64,000 bases of DNA from Sphingomonas taxi (GCA_003240625.1 QFMX01000005.1:124001-188000); one strand, 5' to 3'; shown: positions 16,769 through 26,042, counted from the stretch's first letter. A program made the numbers and translations. The notes: generated by a model not told the origin, from the sequence alone.

Positions 16769-17856
16769 CGTCCGCTCTCCGATGCTGGACTGATCGTAAG
16801 TTCACCCGTCACCCGCCCGGCCGTCGCCTGGAACACACCCGCCCGGACGGTGAAGCCCGCCGCCTCTAGCGCTCGCTTGAGATCGGTGGCCAACGCCTCA
16901 CGCTCGACTGCTACCGACAGCCGCAGGTCGCCGTTCGCCTGGAAATCGAGCCCGGTGACTTCGCTTCCCGGCGTAGCGCGTACCGCCGCAAACGCCGCCG
17001 CCGTCGTATTGGTGAACCCGAGCCCTGGCCCGCGCACGCGCGACAGCCGCTCGTCGAGCTGGCGGGCGGCATCGACCACCGTCTCGCCACGCGGCAGGCC
17101 GGTGACGGCCACCGTGTTGGCTTCCGCCTCCAACGCATCTGCGCCAAAACTGTATTTGGCGATGCGAACGAGCGAGATCGCAAGCGTCACCGCGAGGATC
17201 GTCAGCGACAGGAGCGCGAGCCGTCGGATCAACCGCCAGTCGATCGCGAACCGGCGCCGCCGCGCGAACGGGCCCTGGCGGAGGTCGAGCGTGGGCGATG
17301 CGGCGGCGGCAACGATCGCCGCCTCCAGCGTGTCGCGGTCTATCGTCGTTGGCGCGCTGCCGCCGGTTACGAGTTCAGTCAGCCGCGCCTCGTCCGCAAA
17401 CCCGCTGGAGGTGCCGCGCACCACGCCGCTGCCGGCGAGTTCGGCCCGTGCATACCCCTCTTCGGGTCGCGGCAGGAGCATCGGCGCGGGGATGACGGCG
17501 ACCGGATCGACGCCCACCTCGGCGAGCATCCGCAGCCAGTCGCGCATCGTGGCCGCACCGACGACGCCGATCGGACGGTCGCTTGCGCCCTCGTCCCCGA
17601 CCGCGACATGGAGTTCGACAAGTGGCGATGCGCTAGCCTCGGCTGCCAGTATCCGTGCGGCGGCGGTCGCCTGGGCCGTCGAGCGGGAAGGCAATTCCGC
17701 CCAATGCAGCGTCACCGCATCGGCCGGCGCCACCGCGATCGTCTCGTCGTCGATCGCTTCGGGAATGCCTTCCCCCTCCCCGACCACGCGCGCGTCCACG
17801 ACGCGCATCCAGCGATATCCGGTCTCGCCGGCGGGAAGGAACAACAGCGTCGTCAT
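16765..17856 (-). CDS. gspL: Type II secretion system protein L
   Basis: The 363-residue protein has a cytoplasmic actin-like half that binds the GspE ATPase, a membrane helix near residues 230-250 (LALLSLTILAVTLAISLV), and a short periplasmic ferredoxin-like domain. The start at 17856 overlaps the gspK stop (ATGA). The open frame extends to 18213 through gspK and is not used. GspL relays ATPase activity to the pseudopilus platform together with GspM, GspC and GspF. Confidence 0.93.
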   Translation of the reverse strand: MTTLLFLPAGETGYRWMRVVDARVVGEGEGIPEAIDDETIAVAPADAVTLHWAELPSRSTAQATAAARILAAEASASPLVELHVAVGDEGASDRPIGVVGAATMRDWLRMLAEVGVDPVAVIPAPMLLPRPEEGYARAELAGSGVVRGTSSGFADEARLTELVTGGSAPTTIDRDTLEAAIVAAAASPTLDLRQGPFARRRRFAIDWRLIRRLALLSLTILAVTLAISLVRIAKYSFGADALEAEANTVAVTGLPRGETVVDAARQLDERLSRVRGPGLGFTNTTAAAFAAVRATPGSEVTGLDFQANGDLRLSVAVEREALATDLKRALEAAGFTVRAGVFQATAGRVTGELTISPASESGR

Positions 17857-18830
17857 GATGGCTCGCCCCATTGCCGCGATACGAGCTGCGCGGGAACCCT
17901 GTTCGCATCGATCAGCGCACGTTCCTGCATTTGCGTTGTCCCGAGCGTCACGTCGATATCGAGCGTGAACCATTTCGACACGACCGTGGCTTCCGCGCCT
18001 GGCGCGATCGTCGAAGCCCCGAGCAGCGACAGACTCGTCTGCATCTGGCCGATCTCGGCATAGCCCTGCACCGGCCGCCGCAGCAGCGCCTGCTGCGCGT
18101 TGCCGATCGACAGCGTATCGGGATACATCATCGCCAGCAGCACGGCCTGTTCGGGCAACAGCGTATTGACGTTGATCGGCGATGGTTTCGCGATCGGCAG
18201 CGTGCAGATCCACGGCCGCAGCCTGGCGTAGATTTCCGGCGTCATGCCGACCACGGCCCTGAGTTCGCTCGGGTCGGTCATCAGCGTACCGGCGGTACGA
18301 TACGGCGTCTCGCGGCCAAGATAGGCGCCGTCCTCCGCCCCCATCAGTTGCTGATCCTGATCGGTGTCGATCCAGTCCGCCGTGCCCGCTGCAACCTGTT
18401 CGGCGACCTGTACCGGCACGTCGAGAAGTCGCATCAGGCGGACGAACTGCGGGCGAACCTCGCGTTGCGTCGTGTAAACGCCGGGTCCGGTCATCCGGAC
18501 CAGGCTGTTGAGATTAAAGCAGTTCGCGCCATCCCGCACGCGCGCGGTTGCGAAGCCACCGGGGACCGGCAAACCGAACGGGGTGTTGCTCCAATTACCG
18601 GCGAGCGTGACCCGCTTGGAGCTCTGGCCGAGCAGGTTGGAGATGCGGGTGAGTGCCATCGTCTCCGCTGCCAGCGCATAGGCGCGCGCCTGCTCGCCGG
18701 TCGCGGCATTCCCCGCCAACCGGGTCGACAGCCGCAGCTTCTCGAGCGCGGCGCCCGCCATCACGGCGATGATCGCGACCAGCATCAGCACGGTCAGCAA
18801 CGCGGCCCCCCGCTCTGCCCCCCGCTCCAT
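17853..18830 (-). CDS. gspK: Type II secretion minor pseudopilin K
   Basis: With ATG 18830 the protein has 325 residues and a prepilin leader MERGAERG before the hydrophobic AALLTVLMLVAI segment, matching GspK leaders that are cleaved after glycine. GspK lacks the usual Glu5 of other pseudopilins and caps the pseudopilus tip with GspI and GspJ. The large globular domain (after residue 40) contains the TADWIDTDQDQQ segment that fits the calcium-binding region of GspK. A GTG at 18863 overlapping gspJ is an alternative start. The stop overlaps gspL. Confidence 0.92.
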   Translation of the reverse strand: MERGAERGAALLTVLMLVAIIAVMAGAALEKLRLSTRLAGNAATGEQARAYALAAETMALTRISNLLGQSSKRVTLAGNWSNTPFGLPVPGGFATARVRDGANCFNLNSLVRMTGPGVYTTQREVRPQFVRLMRLLDVPVQVAEQVAAGTADWIDTDQDQQLMGAEDGAYLGRETPYRTAGTLMTDPSELRAVVGMTPEIYARLRPWICTLPIAKPSPINVNTLLPEQAVLLAMMYPDTLSIGNAQQALLRRPVQGYAEIGQMQTSLSLLGASTIAPGAEATVVSKWFTLDIDVTLGTTQMQERALIDANRVPAQLVSRQWGEPS

Positions 18831-18849
18831 ACCGCTCGATGGCACCGGA

Positions 18850-19536
18850 TCAGTTTCGCGCACCAGACGCCCCCTGTTGCGAGGCGGGCGTTGCCGGAGA
18901 AGCAGCCTCGCCGACGTCGGCGGGCATCGGCGTGTAGCCGGTGCCGACCAGGAACATCTGGCGAAACTGCGTCCCGTCGTCACGTTGGACACGCAATTCC
19001 ATCGCATCGGGCAAGGGCACACCGCCTGCCCCGTCCCAGCGATCGCTCCAGGCGCCGGCGATCCGGTAGCGAAGCCCGACCTGGCGGACGCGCGTCAGGA
19101 GTGCTGCCGGGGGCAGAGGCTGGGCACCATCGATCATCGGATAGGCGATCCGCTGGAGCGTGCCCGCATCGACGCGGTAGGCGACCTTCTGCAGGTTGGA
19201 CCGCGCGGTACCGTCGATATTGCTCCAGCCGGCGCGCACGAGGCGGAGCATCGGCGTCACCCCGGATCCGCTCTCGCCGACGAACGCCGGTATGCGCGTT
19301 CCTGCTTCGTCGCGCGTGACGCGATTCGAGGCCTGGGCGAGATCCGCGGACAGGATCGACATCGTTCGGGTCAGCGCGCTGATGTCTTCGAGCTTGGCGC
19401 CGGTCGAACTCTGCGCCCTCACGCTGAACGACAGGATGGCGACGCCCGCGGCCGCGATCATCCCGAAGATCATCAGCGAGACCATGACTTCGATCAGCGT
19501 AAAGCCCGCCTCCCCTGGCCTCCGATCGACGGTCAT
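18850..19536 (-). CDS. gspJ: Type II secretion minor pseudopilin J
   Basis: The 228-residue protein has a class III signal peptide with cleavage expected after the glycine in GEAG, before FTLIEVMVSLMIFGM; Glu5 of the mature protein is present. Length and position after gspI fit GspJ, part of the GspIJK tip complex. The start overlaps the gspI stop by 4 nt. Confidence 0.92.
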   Translation of the reverse strand: MTVDRRPGEAGFTLIEVMVSLMIFGMIAAAGVAILSFSVRAQSSTGAKLEDISALTRTMSILSADLAQASNRVTRDEAGTRIPAFVGESGSGVTPMLRLVRAGWSNIDGTARSNLQKVAYRVDAGTLQRIAYPMIDGAQPLPPAALLTRVRQVGLRYRIAGAWSDRWDGAGGVPLPDAMELRVQRDDGTQFRQMFLVGTGYTPMPADVGEAASPATPASQQGASGARN

Positions 19537-19904
19537 GTCGCCGACCGCGGCGCAGGGCGCACCATCGTCAGGCGGCCGAGTTGGGTGCCGGTACGGTCGG
19601 CGACCACCACGTCAACACGCAGCACGCGCGACCCGCCGAGCGCGCTGACCTGCCGGGTCCAGGTCCAGGCTTGGCCGCCATTCGTCTCGACGCCGGTGAC
19701 GCGTCCCGCGGTCGGCGGTTGCGCATCGGTCACCGCCTCGATCGCAACGTTGCGCGCGACCATCTGCGCAACGAGGGTTTCGTCAAGGATCGAGGCACCC
19801 CGGATCGTCGCGCTTTCAAGACGCACGAGCGCCATCGCCGCGAGGCTGAAGACGGCCAGCGCGACCATGATTTCTATCAGAGTAAAGCCGCGCTCAGCCT
19901 GCAT
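19533..19904 (-). CDS. gspI: Type II secretion minor pseudopilin I
   Basis: The 123-residue protein begins MQAERG and continues FTLIEIMVALAVFSLAAMAL, a clean prepilin leader with cleavage after glycine 6 and the conserved Glu5. The small globular domain fits GspI. The ATG at 19904 overlaps the end of gspH by 11 nt. A longer start at 19949 would add 15 residues inside gspH and spoil the short leader, so it was not chosen. Confidence 0.92.
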   Translation of the reverse strand: MQAERGFTLIEIMVALAVFSLAAMALVRLESATIRGASILDETLVAQMVARNVAIEAVTDAQPPTAGRVTGVETNGGQAWTWTRQVSALGGSRVLRVDVVVADRTGTQLGRLTMVRPAPRSAT

Positions 19905-20349
19905 CGGCGCGCACGCTGCCGTCGGCGTCGATATGCACGGTGGCCGCAACCCCGCCGCGGTCGAGCCGAATTTCCGCGGGGCGATCGACCAGTCCGGTCG
20001 GGTCGAAGGTTACGCGCATGCGGCCGCTCGCGTCGCCGATGCTGGCCCTGGTGCCGTCGTTCCAGCGTTCGACGCGCATCGGTTTCTCGGCGATCGGCGT
20101 CCAGCCCCCTGCCAGCCGCTGATCGAAGCCATAACCGCCGCCGGTGATCCAGACGCTGACCGGACGCGCGTCGACGATCGCCGAATCATGCGCCGCGCGG
20201 GTGCGCAGGGCGAAGCGCGTCGCTTCATCGAGCACGCGGCCGCGCGGGTCCGGCATGACGAGCACGGCCACCGCCGATGCGAGGCCGATGATCGTGACGA
20301 CGACCATCAGCTCGACCAATGTGAAGCCGAGTTCGGCGGAAAGCCTCAC
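19894..20349 (-). CDS. gspH: Type II secretion minor pseudopilin H
   Basis: With a GTG start at 20349 the product is 151 residues with leader MRLSAELG directly before FTLVELMVVVTIIGLAS, the length expected for a pseudopilin leader. It lies 22 nt after the gspG stop. An ATG at 20397 would overlap gspG and give a long leader that contains a second, imperfect prepilin-like motif (EAGFTP). The globular region is a beta-rich GspH domain. GspH is thought to join the tip complex to the GspG shaft. Confidence 0.85.
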   Translation of the reverse strand: MRLSAELGFTLVELMVVVTIIGLASAVAVLVMPDPRGRVLDEATRFALRTRAAHDSAIVDARPVSVWITGGGYGFDQRLAGGWTPIAEKPMRVERWNDGTRASIGDASGRMRVTFDPTGLVDRPAEIRLDRGGVAATVHIDADGSVRADAG

Positions 20350-20371
20350 AGGCGTGAAACCGGCTTCGCGC

Positions 20372-20824
20372 TTATTGCCAGCTGCCGATATCGGCATCGA
20401 TCCCCTCGCCGCCTTCCTTGCCGTCGGCCCCGAAGGTCCAGACGTCGGCCTCGCCGTGCGTGCCGGGTGACGCGTAGAGATACGGGCGACCCCAGGGATC
20501 GTTCGGCAGCTTCTTGAGATACCCGCCACGCTGGTAGCGCGAGGGATCGGTCAGGCCAGCAGGCGCGGTGACCAGCGCGTTCAGGCCTTGCGAGGTGTTG
20601 GGGAAGGTCATGTTCTGGAGCTTGTAGAGTTCAAGCCCGCCCTCGATCTGGGCGATGTCGGCCTTGGCCTTCTGGATCCGCGCGGTGTCGCCGGAGGGCA
20701 GGACGTTGAGCGCGACGATCGTGGCGAGCAGGCCGATGATGACGATCACCACCATGAGTTCGACGAGGGTAAAGCCGGCTTCGCGGCGCTTCTTTTTGTC
20801 TTCTGGACGCATGTACGACCTCAT
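20372..20824 (-). CDS. gspG: Type II secretion major pseudopilin G
   Basis: The 150-residue protein has leader MRSYMRPEDKKKRREAG and then FTLVELMVVIVIIGLLAT with Glu5. It is the shaft subunit of the pseudopilus. The C terminus, GEGIDADIGSW, matches the calcium-binding loop of GspG. The DPWGRPYLY motif is also diagnostic. The start overlaps the gspF stop by 4 nt. The prepilin peptidase GspO/PilD that must process it is not in this window. Confidence 0.96.
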   Translation of the reverse strand: MRSYMRPEDKKKRREAGFTLVELMVVIVIIGLLATIVALNVLPSGDTARIQKAKADIAQIEGGLELYKLQNMTFPNTSQGLNALVTAPAGLTDPSRYQRGGYLKKLPNDPWGRPYLYASPGTHGEADVWTFGADGKEGGEGIDADIGSWQ

Positions 20825-22047
20825 TGTCCGGCCAGCGTGTTGAGCTGGAGGATCGGGAGCAGGATGGATAGCACGATCGTCGCGACGATGCCGCCCATCA
20901 CGACGATGATCAGCGGTTCGAGCAGCGACAATGCGGTGGCGGTGAAGCGGTCGAACTCGCGTTCGAGATAGTCGGCGGCGCGCTCGAGCATCTCGTCAAG
21001 GCGACCGGCCGCTTCGCCAGATGCTGCGAGATAGGTCAGCAGCGGGGGGAAGACGCCGGCGCGGCGCATCGCGGCGGACAGCGAGCCGCCGCCGCGGATC
21101 GCGTCGACGATCTGGTCCGAGGCGAGGCGCAGGCGGCGATTGTGGATCGTGCTGGCGGTGAGGTTGAGGCCGTCGAGCAGCGGCAGGCGGCTGGCGACCA
21201 TCGTGCCGAGCGTGCGCGCCATGCGGGCCGCGTGGAGGTCGCGGATCAGGCGGCCGAGCATCGGAATGCGGAGCAGCCAGCTGTCGAAGGCGAGCCGGAA
21301 GGTCGGGTCTTTGAGGGCGCGCCACAAAAGAAGGTTAGACAGGGTTAGGCCAAGAACGATCACCCACCAATAGCCGACCAGGAAGGCGGAGAAGGCCATG
21401 ACCATCCGCGTAAGTAACGGTAATTGCTGGCCAACTGTGTCGAATTGCTCGACCACCTGGGGCACGACGAACATCATCAGAGCGGTCACTACGCCTAGAG
21501 CGACGAGCGCGAGGATGGAGGGATAGGCCAGCGCGGTGATGAGCTTGCCGCGGATCTCGGCCTGGCGTTCGAGCAGCGCGGCGAGGCGGTCGAGGATGGT
21601 CGGGAGCGAGCCCGAACTTTCGCCGGCCGAGACCATCGCGCGGTAGAGTGGCGGGAAGCTTTTCGGTTCCCGCGCCATCGCGTCGGCTAGGCGGCGGCCT
21701 TCGACGACGCCGGCGTGGACGTGCTGGACTATGGTGCGGACGCTGTCCTGTTCGGTCTGGCGGGTGATCGTGCGGAGCGATTCCTCCAGCGGGGATACGC
21801 GGTTCAGGGTGGCCAGCTGGCGGGTGAAGAGGGTGAGATTCTTGCCCGACATCTTCGGCGTGCCGAGCTGGAGACCGAACAGCGGGCGGCCCTTGGTGGC
21901 CTGCGGCGGGGCGCCGGGGGTGATCTTGACGACGTAGAGTTTGCGCGCGTCGAGGGTGGCGCGCGCGACGTCTATGTCGGGCGCGGCGACGTGGCCGCGG
22001 CGTTCGGCGCCTTTCGTGTCGATCGCGATGTAGTCGAAATCAGCCAC
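20821..22047 (-). CDS. gspF: Type II secretion inner-membrane platform protein F
   Basis: The 408-residue protein shows the two repeated cytoplasmic GspF domains and three membrane helices (around residues 170-195, 220-240 and 375-400). The N-terminal YIAIDTKGAERRGHVAA and the ARTLGTMVASRLPLLDGL segment are typical. It forms the central membrane piece to which the ATPase GspE couples. A 122-nt gap containing palindromic element A2 separates it from gspE, the largest gap in the gsp operon. Confidence 0.96.
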   Translation of the reverse strand: MADFDYIAIDTKGAERRGHVAAPDIDVARATLDARKLYVVKITPGAPPQATKGRPLFGLQLGTPKMSGKNLTLFTRQLATLNRVSPLEESLRTITRQTEQDSVRTIVQHVHAGVVEGRRLADAMAREPKSFPPLYRAMVSAGESSGSLPTILDRLAALLERQAEIRGKLITALAYPSILALVALGVVTALMMFVVPQVVEQFDTVGQQLPLLTRMVMAFSAFLVGYWWVIVLGLTLSNLLLWRALKDPTFRLAFDSWLLRIPMLGRLIRDLHAARMARTLGTMVASRLPLLDGLNLTASTIHNRRLRLASDQIVDAIRGGGSLSAAMRRAGVFPPLLTYLAASGEAAGRLDEMLERAADYLEREFDRFTATALSLLEPLIIVVMGGIVATIVLSILLPILQLNTLAGQ

Positions 22048-22055
22048 GACTTGCG

Positions 22056-22165
22056 CCCCTCCCTGGAAGGGAGGGGTTGGGGGTGGGTTGGTTTATGATG
22101 CGGGGGGCGGTGGCCCAAATTGGCCTACCCACCCCCGGCCCCTCCCTTTCAGGGAGGGGGGAAGA
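22056..22165. repeat. Family A palindromic element, copy A2, between gspE and gspF
   Basis: CCCTCCCTGGAAGGGAGGGG at about 22058 and CCCCTCCCTTTCAGGGAGGG at about 22138 are inverted arms around a shorter centre. It occupies the whole gap between two operon genes that normally adjoin. It may weaken or process the mRNA between gspE and gspF. Confidence 0.85.
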
Positions 22166-22169
22166 AGGG

Positions 22170-23825
22170 TTACGCATCTGGCACCTCTTCCACGATCTCG
22201 GTGGTGTCGCGGCGGGATACTCGGACGGCTTCTTCTGCCGTGGTTTGGCCGGACAGGACTAGGTCACGGGCGGATTGGGCGAGGTTCGGGGACTTGGCGA
22301 AGGCGTGCGCGGTGATTTCGGATTCGTGGCCGTCGGTGTTGATCAGGCGGCGGATGGTGTCGTCGATGCGGACCGCTTCGAAGACGCCGATGCGGCCCTT
22401 GTAGCCGGTCTGGTTGCAGTCTTCGCAGCCTTGCGCGACGTAGACGATCGCCTCGGGGGCGATGCCGAGCAACGGGGCGACGGTGTCCGAGGCGGGGACC
22501 GCCTTGCGGCACGTCGGGCACAGCCGCCGCACGAGGCGCTGGGCGATCACCGCGCGCAGCGTCGAGGCGAGCAGGAAGCTCTCGACCTTCATGTCGCGCA
22601 TGCGGGTGATCGCGCCGATCGCGTCGTTGGTGTGGACGGTCGACAGCACGAGATGCCCGGTGAGCGACGCCTGCACCGCGATCTCGGCAGTCTCGCGGTC
22701 GCGGATTTCGCCGACCATCACGACGTCGGGATCCTGGCGGAGGATCGCGCGCAGGCCCGCCGCGAAGGTAAGGCCGACCTTAGGATTCACCTGCGTCTGG
22801 CCGACGCCGTCGACGGCGTACTCGACCGGGTCCTCGACCGTCAGGATGTTGCGGCTGCCGTCGTTGAGCAGGCGGAGCGCGGCGTAGAGCGAGGTGGTCT
22901 TGCCCGAGCCGGTCGGGCCGGTGACGAGGATGATGCCGTTGGGTTCGCTCAGCGCTTCGTTCAGCAGCGCGAACAATGCGGGCGGCAGACCAAGCGCTTC
23001 GAGGTCGATGCCGGCATTCTCCTTGTCGAGGATACGCAGCACGACGCGCTCGCCGGCCCGGCTCGGCAGCGTGGAGACGCGGACATCGAGCAGCTTGCCG
23101 CCGAGCGTCAGCCCCATGCGGCCGTCCTGCGGCACGCGGCGCTCGGCAATGTCGAGGCGGGCCATCACCTTGATGCGGCTGACGACGACCGGCGCGACGT
23201 TGGGCGGCATCCGCAGCGTCTCGCGCAGCACGCCGTCGATCCGCATGCGAACGACGAGGCCGGTCTCGTAAGGTTCGATGTGGATGTCGGACACGCCGTT
23301 GCGCGCGGCGTCGGCGATGATGCCGTTGATCAGGCGGATCGCGGGCGCATCGTCGGCGGTGTCGAGCAGATCCTCCGCGGTCGGCATGTCGCCGGCGAGC
23401 AGGTCGAGTTCGTTGCCCATCCCGACCGCGGCGAGCGCGTTGGCCTGGCCGTCCATCGCGTAGACGTTGGAGAGGAGGCGGTCGAAGGCGATCTGTTCGA
23501 CGAAGGTCACGTCGAACGGGCGGGCGAGATAGCGGCGGAGTTCGAGCAGGACTTTCGGGTCTGCGCCGGCGCGCATGGCGATGGTGAGGTGGGAGTCGGT
23601 ATCGGTGTGGTCGATGACGACGCCGAATTTTCGGGCGAAGGCATAGGGGATGGTGATTTGGGGGAGTGCTATCTCACTCCCCTCCCGCAAGCGGGAGGGG
23701 TCGGGGGAGGGCACGGCGTATCCCTCGATCGCTTCGTCCGTGAGTAAGGCAGCCCCTCCCCCGACCCCTCCCGCAAGCGGGAGGGGAGTAGCGGCGTCGA
23801 TCTCGTGGCCTTCGCGGATGATCAT
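22170..23825 (-). CDS. gspE: Type II secretion ATPase E with an in-frame palindromic element
   Basis: The 551-residue hexameric ATPase powers pseudopilus assembly. It has Walker A GPTGSGKTTS, the Asp and His boxes of secretion ATPases (VGEIRDRETAEIA), and the tetracysteine zinc motif CPTC...CEDC near residues 440-475. The ATG at 23825 overlaps the gspD stop by 4 nt. Residues about 12-51 are encoded by palindromic element B2 (PLPLAGGVGGG and PSPDPSRLREGSE). The first conserved GspE residues are ITIPYAFARKFG just after it, and no ATG, GTG or TTG lies in frame between the element and that block. The element must therefore be translated unless a rare start is used. Confidence 0.95.
   Translation of the reverse strand: MIIREGHEIDAATPLPLAGGVGGGAALLTDEAIEGYAVPSPDPSRLREGSEIALPQITIPYAFARKFGVVIDHTDTDSHLTIAMRAGADPKVLLELRRYLARPFDVTFVEQIAFDRLLSNVYAMDGQANALAAVGMGNELDLLAGDMPTAEDLLDTADDAPAIRLINGIIADAARNGVSDIHIEPYETGLVVRMRIDGVLRETLRMPPNVAPVVVSRIKVMARLDIAERRVPQDGRMGLTLGGKLLDVRVSTLPSRAGERVVLRILDKENAGIDLEALGLPPALFALLNEALSEPNGIILVTGPTGSGKTTSLYAALRLLNDGSRNILTVEDPVEYAVDGVGQTQVNPKVGLTFAAGLRAILRQDPDVVMVGEIRDRETAEIAVQASLTGHLVLSTVHTNDAIGAITRMRDMKVESFLLASTLRAVIAQRLVRRLCPTCRKAVPASDTVAPLLGIAPEAIVYVAQGCEDCNQTGYKGRIGVFEAVRIDDTIRRLINTDGHESEITAHAFAKSPNLAQSARDLVLSGQTTAEEAVRVSRRDTTEIVEEVPDA
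23676..23789. repeat. Family B palindromic element, copy B2, inside gspE
   Basis: CCTCCCGCAAGCGGGAGGGG (23681 onward) recurs almost exactly as CCCTCCCGCAAGCGGGAGGG near 23765-23785. Each half is itself a hairpin, and the two halves enclose a variable centre. The element is close to 114 nt and keeps the gspE frame open. It resembles B1 inside ccmH. Confidence 0.88.
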
Positions 23826-26032
23826 TTCTTGGGCCGGACGACCATCGTCGAGGTCCGCACGGGGACCGCAATGCGCGGGTCTTCGATGTTGCCGGGGATC
23901 GGCGCGCTCGGGATCGGCGGGGCGGCGCCCATATAGTCGCGGACGAGCTGGTCGATCGACGGCTCGGCGCCTGGCTCCTGCAAGCCCTGTTGCAGACGGA
24001 CATAGCCGTAGCGCTGTTCGGTCAGCTTGCGGCTGTCCTCCGCGGTGCGCAGGATCGTCGGGCGGATGAAGATCATCAGGTTGGTCTTCGACCGCTGTTT
24101 CGCCTTCGAGGTGAACAGATGGCCGAGGACGGGGATGTCGCCGAGCAGCGGGATCTTCTCGATCGTGCGGCGCTCATTGTCGTCGAGCAGGCCGCTGATG
24201 ACCGCGATCTGGCCGTCGTCGACGGTGCGGACGGTCTCGACCTCGCGCTTGTTAAGGATCAGGTCGCTGTTGTCGCTCGACACCGGACCGGCGATCGAGC
24301 TGACCTCGAGGCGGAGGTTCAGTTTCACCGTGCCCGACGAGTTCACCTGCGGGCGGACGGTCAATTCGATACCGACATTCTGGCGCTGCGTGGTGCGGAA
24401 GGCGTTGTCGAAATTGGTGCTGAGCGCCTGCCCCGTGGTGATCGGAATTTCCTGCCCCACGAGGCTGTGCGCCTCCTGGTTGTCGAGCGTGACGAGGTGC
24501 GGGACCTGGAGCAGATTGGAGGTCGTGTCGCTCTTCACCGCGTTGATGATCGCGCCGAAGAAGGTGCTGCCGATCTTGCCGCCGAAGCCGCCGAAGCCGC
24601 CGGTGGCTGCGAGGATCGAGCTGATCGCCGACTGCTGCAGGGAGTCCGCGGCAGCATTGGGCGTGTTCGTTTCGGTGCGCGTTCCATCCGGCGCGACGAC
24701 TGTCGTGCCGTTACCCGTGATCGATCGCGCACCGATCGCGCCCGCGATCTGCAGGATGTTGGGCGCGGAGTTGGAGAAGGTCGACGCGCCGAACGCGCCG
24801 CCGCTGGGGTCGCCGACGATGAACTGCGCGCCGAGCGTGCGGGCGGTCGAATCCGACACTTCGGCGACGATCGCCTCGACCAGCACCTGTTCGCGGCGGG
24901 TGTCGAGCTGGCGGACGACGTCGTTGAGCTGACGCTGGATCTCGGCGGGGGCGGCGATGACGATCGCGTTGGCACCGGCGAAGCGCGTCACGACCGCGGC
25001 GGTCTTGCCGCCGGCCGCGGTGATCGCGGGCTGGCCCGAGCCGCCGCTCCCACCGCTTGGTGATGGCCCCGACTGCGGGATCTGCGGCTGCGACATGTTC
25101 GACTGGCCGCCGGACGCCCCGTTGGTACTGCTAGATCCGAAGTTCGAGCGCGACAAGGCTGTCTGCACGGGCTGGGTCGGGGTCTGGCCGACGAGTTCCT
25201 GCAACACCGGCAGCAGCTGCTCGGCATCGGCGTTCTCGAGGAAGACGACCCTGATCTCGGTGCCGTTGCGCGCCTTTTGATCGAGGTCGGCGGCGACCTG
25301 TGCGAGGCGGGCGACGGTGGTCGGATCGCCGCGGAGCGCGACCGCGTTCGAGCCTTCGACGGCGACGACCGAGGCGCTCGGCCCGGTCGCGGCTGCTCCG
25401 CCCTGCCCGCCCCCGGTGCCCGCGCCGATCAGGCCCTGGAGCGCGGTAGCGATCTCCTTGGCGCTGGCGTTTTTCAGCGCGACGACCCGCGTCGACGAGG
25501 TGTCGGTGTCGATCCGGCGGAGGACTTCGCGGATGCGGCGGATGTTGTCGGCGAAATCGACCACGACGAGGCTGTTGCCGCCGCGGTTCGCGCTGACCGA
25601 GCCTTGCGCGCTGACCAGCGGGCGGACCGTCTCCACCGCAGACTGCGCGTCGATCGCACGGAGGCGGACGATCTCGGTGACGTAGCTGTTGCGCGCGGCC
25701 CCCGCGACGCCGATCCGGCTCGGCTGCGAGGCGGCGTTGTCGAGCGGCTGGACGCGGAACGCGCCGTTCGAGGTCGGCACCGCGACGAGACCGTTGGCGC
25801 GCAGGGTCGAGAGGAAGACCTCGAAATATTCGGAGCGCGACAACGGGCGATCGGTGACGACGGTCACCTTCCCCGCGACGCGGTTGTCGATGATGAAGGT
25901 CCGCCCGGTGACCTTGGCGGCATCGGCGATGAACGCGCGGATATCAGCGTCGCGGACGTTGAGCGTGGTCTGTGCGTGGACGCTTGCCGCCAGCGCGAGC
26001 GCAACGACCGGACCGAGGATCAGTTTTTTCAT
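23822..26032 (-). CDS. gspD: Type II secretion outer-membrane secretin D
   Basis: The 736-residue protein has a cleavable signal peptide (MKKLILGPVVALALAASVHA), the N0 domain (VRDADIRAFIADAAKVTGRT), N1-N3 repeats, a long Gly/Ser/Gln-rich insert in N3 around residues 290-350, and the C-terminal secretin barrel with VPHLVTLDNQEAH and the terminal KTNLMIFIRPTIL block. It forms the outer-membrane pore for folded exoproteins. The gene starts 10 nt after the gspC stop. A separate pilotin gene (gspS) was not seen. Confidence 0.97.
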   Translation of the reverse strand: MKKLILGPVVALALAASVHAQTTLNVRDADIRAFIADAAKVTGRTFIIDNRVAGKVTVVTDRPLSRSEYFEVFLSTLRANGLVAVPTSNGAFRVQPLDNAASQPSRIGVAGAARNSYVTEIVRLRAIDAQSAVETVRPLVSAQGSVSANRGGNSLVVVDFADNIRRIREVLRRIDTDTSSTRVVALKNASAKEIATALQGLIGAGTGGGQGGAAATGPSASVVAVEGSNAVALRGDPTTVARLAQVAADLDQKARNGTEIRVVFLENADAEQLLPVLQELVGQTPTQPVQTALSRSNFGSSSTNGASGGQSNMSQPQIPQSGPSPSGGSGGSGQPAITAAGGKTAAVVTRFAGANAIVIAAPAEIQRQLNDVVRQLDTRREQVLVEAIVAEVSDSTARTLGAQFIVGDPSGGAFGASTFSNSAPNILQIAGAIGARSITGNGTTVVAPDGTRTETNTPNAAADSLQQSAISSILAATGGFGGFGGKIGSTFFGAIINAVKSDTTSNLLQVPHLVTLDNQEAHSLVGQEIPITTGQALSTNFDNAFRTTQRQNVGIELTVRPQVNSSGTVKLNLRLEVSSIAGPVSSDNSDLILNKREVETVRTVDDGQIAVISGLLDDNERRTIEKIPLLGDIPVLGHLFTSKAKQRSKTNLMIFIRPTILRTAEDSRKLTEQRYGYVRLQQGLQEPGAEPSIDQLVRDYMGAAPPIPSAPIPGNIEDPRIAVPVRTSTMVVRPKK

Positions 26033-26042
26033 TTGGCCGTTT

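Noticed and set aside
22275..23747. 490-codon plus-strand ORF opposite gspE, and similar frames opposite gspL, gatB and the TonB receptor
   Set aside because: Each lies exactly opposite a gene with strong family motifs; none has a ribosome site or known domain.
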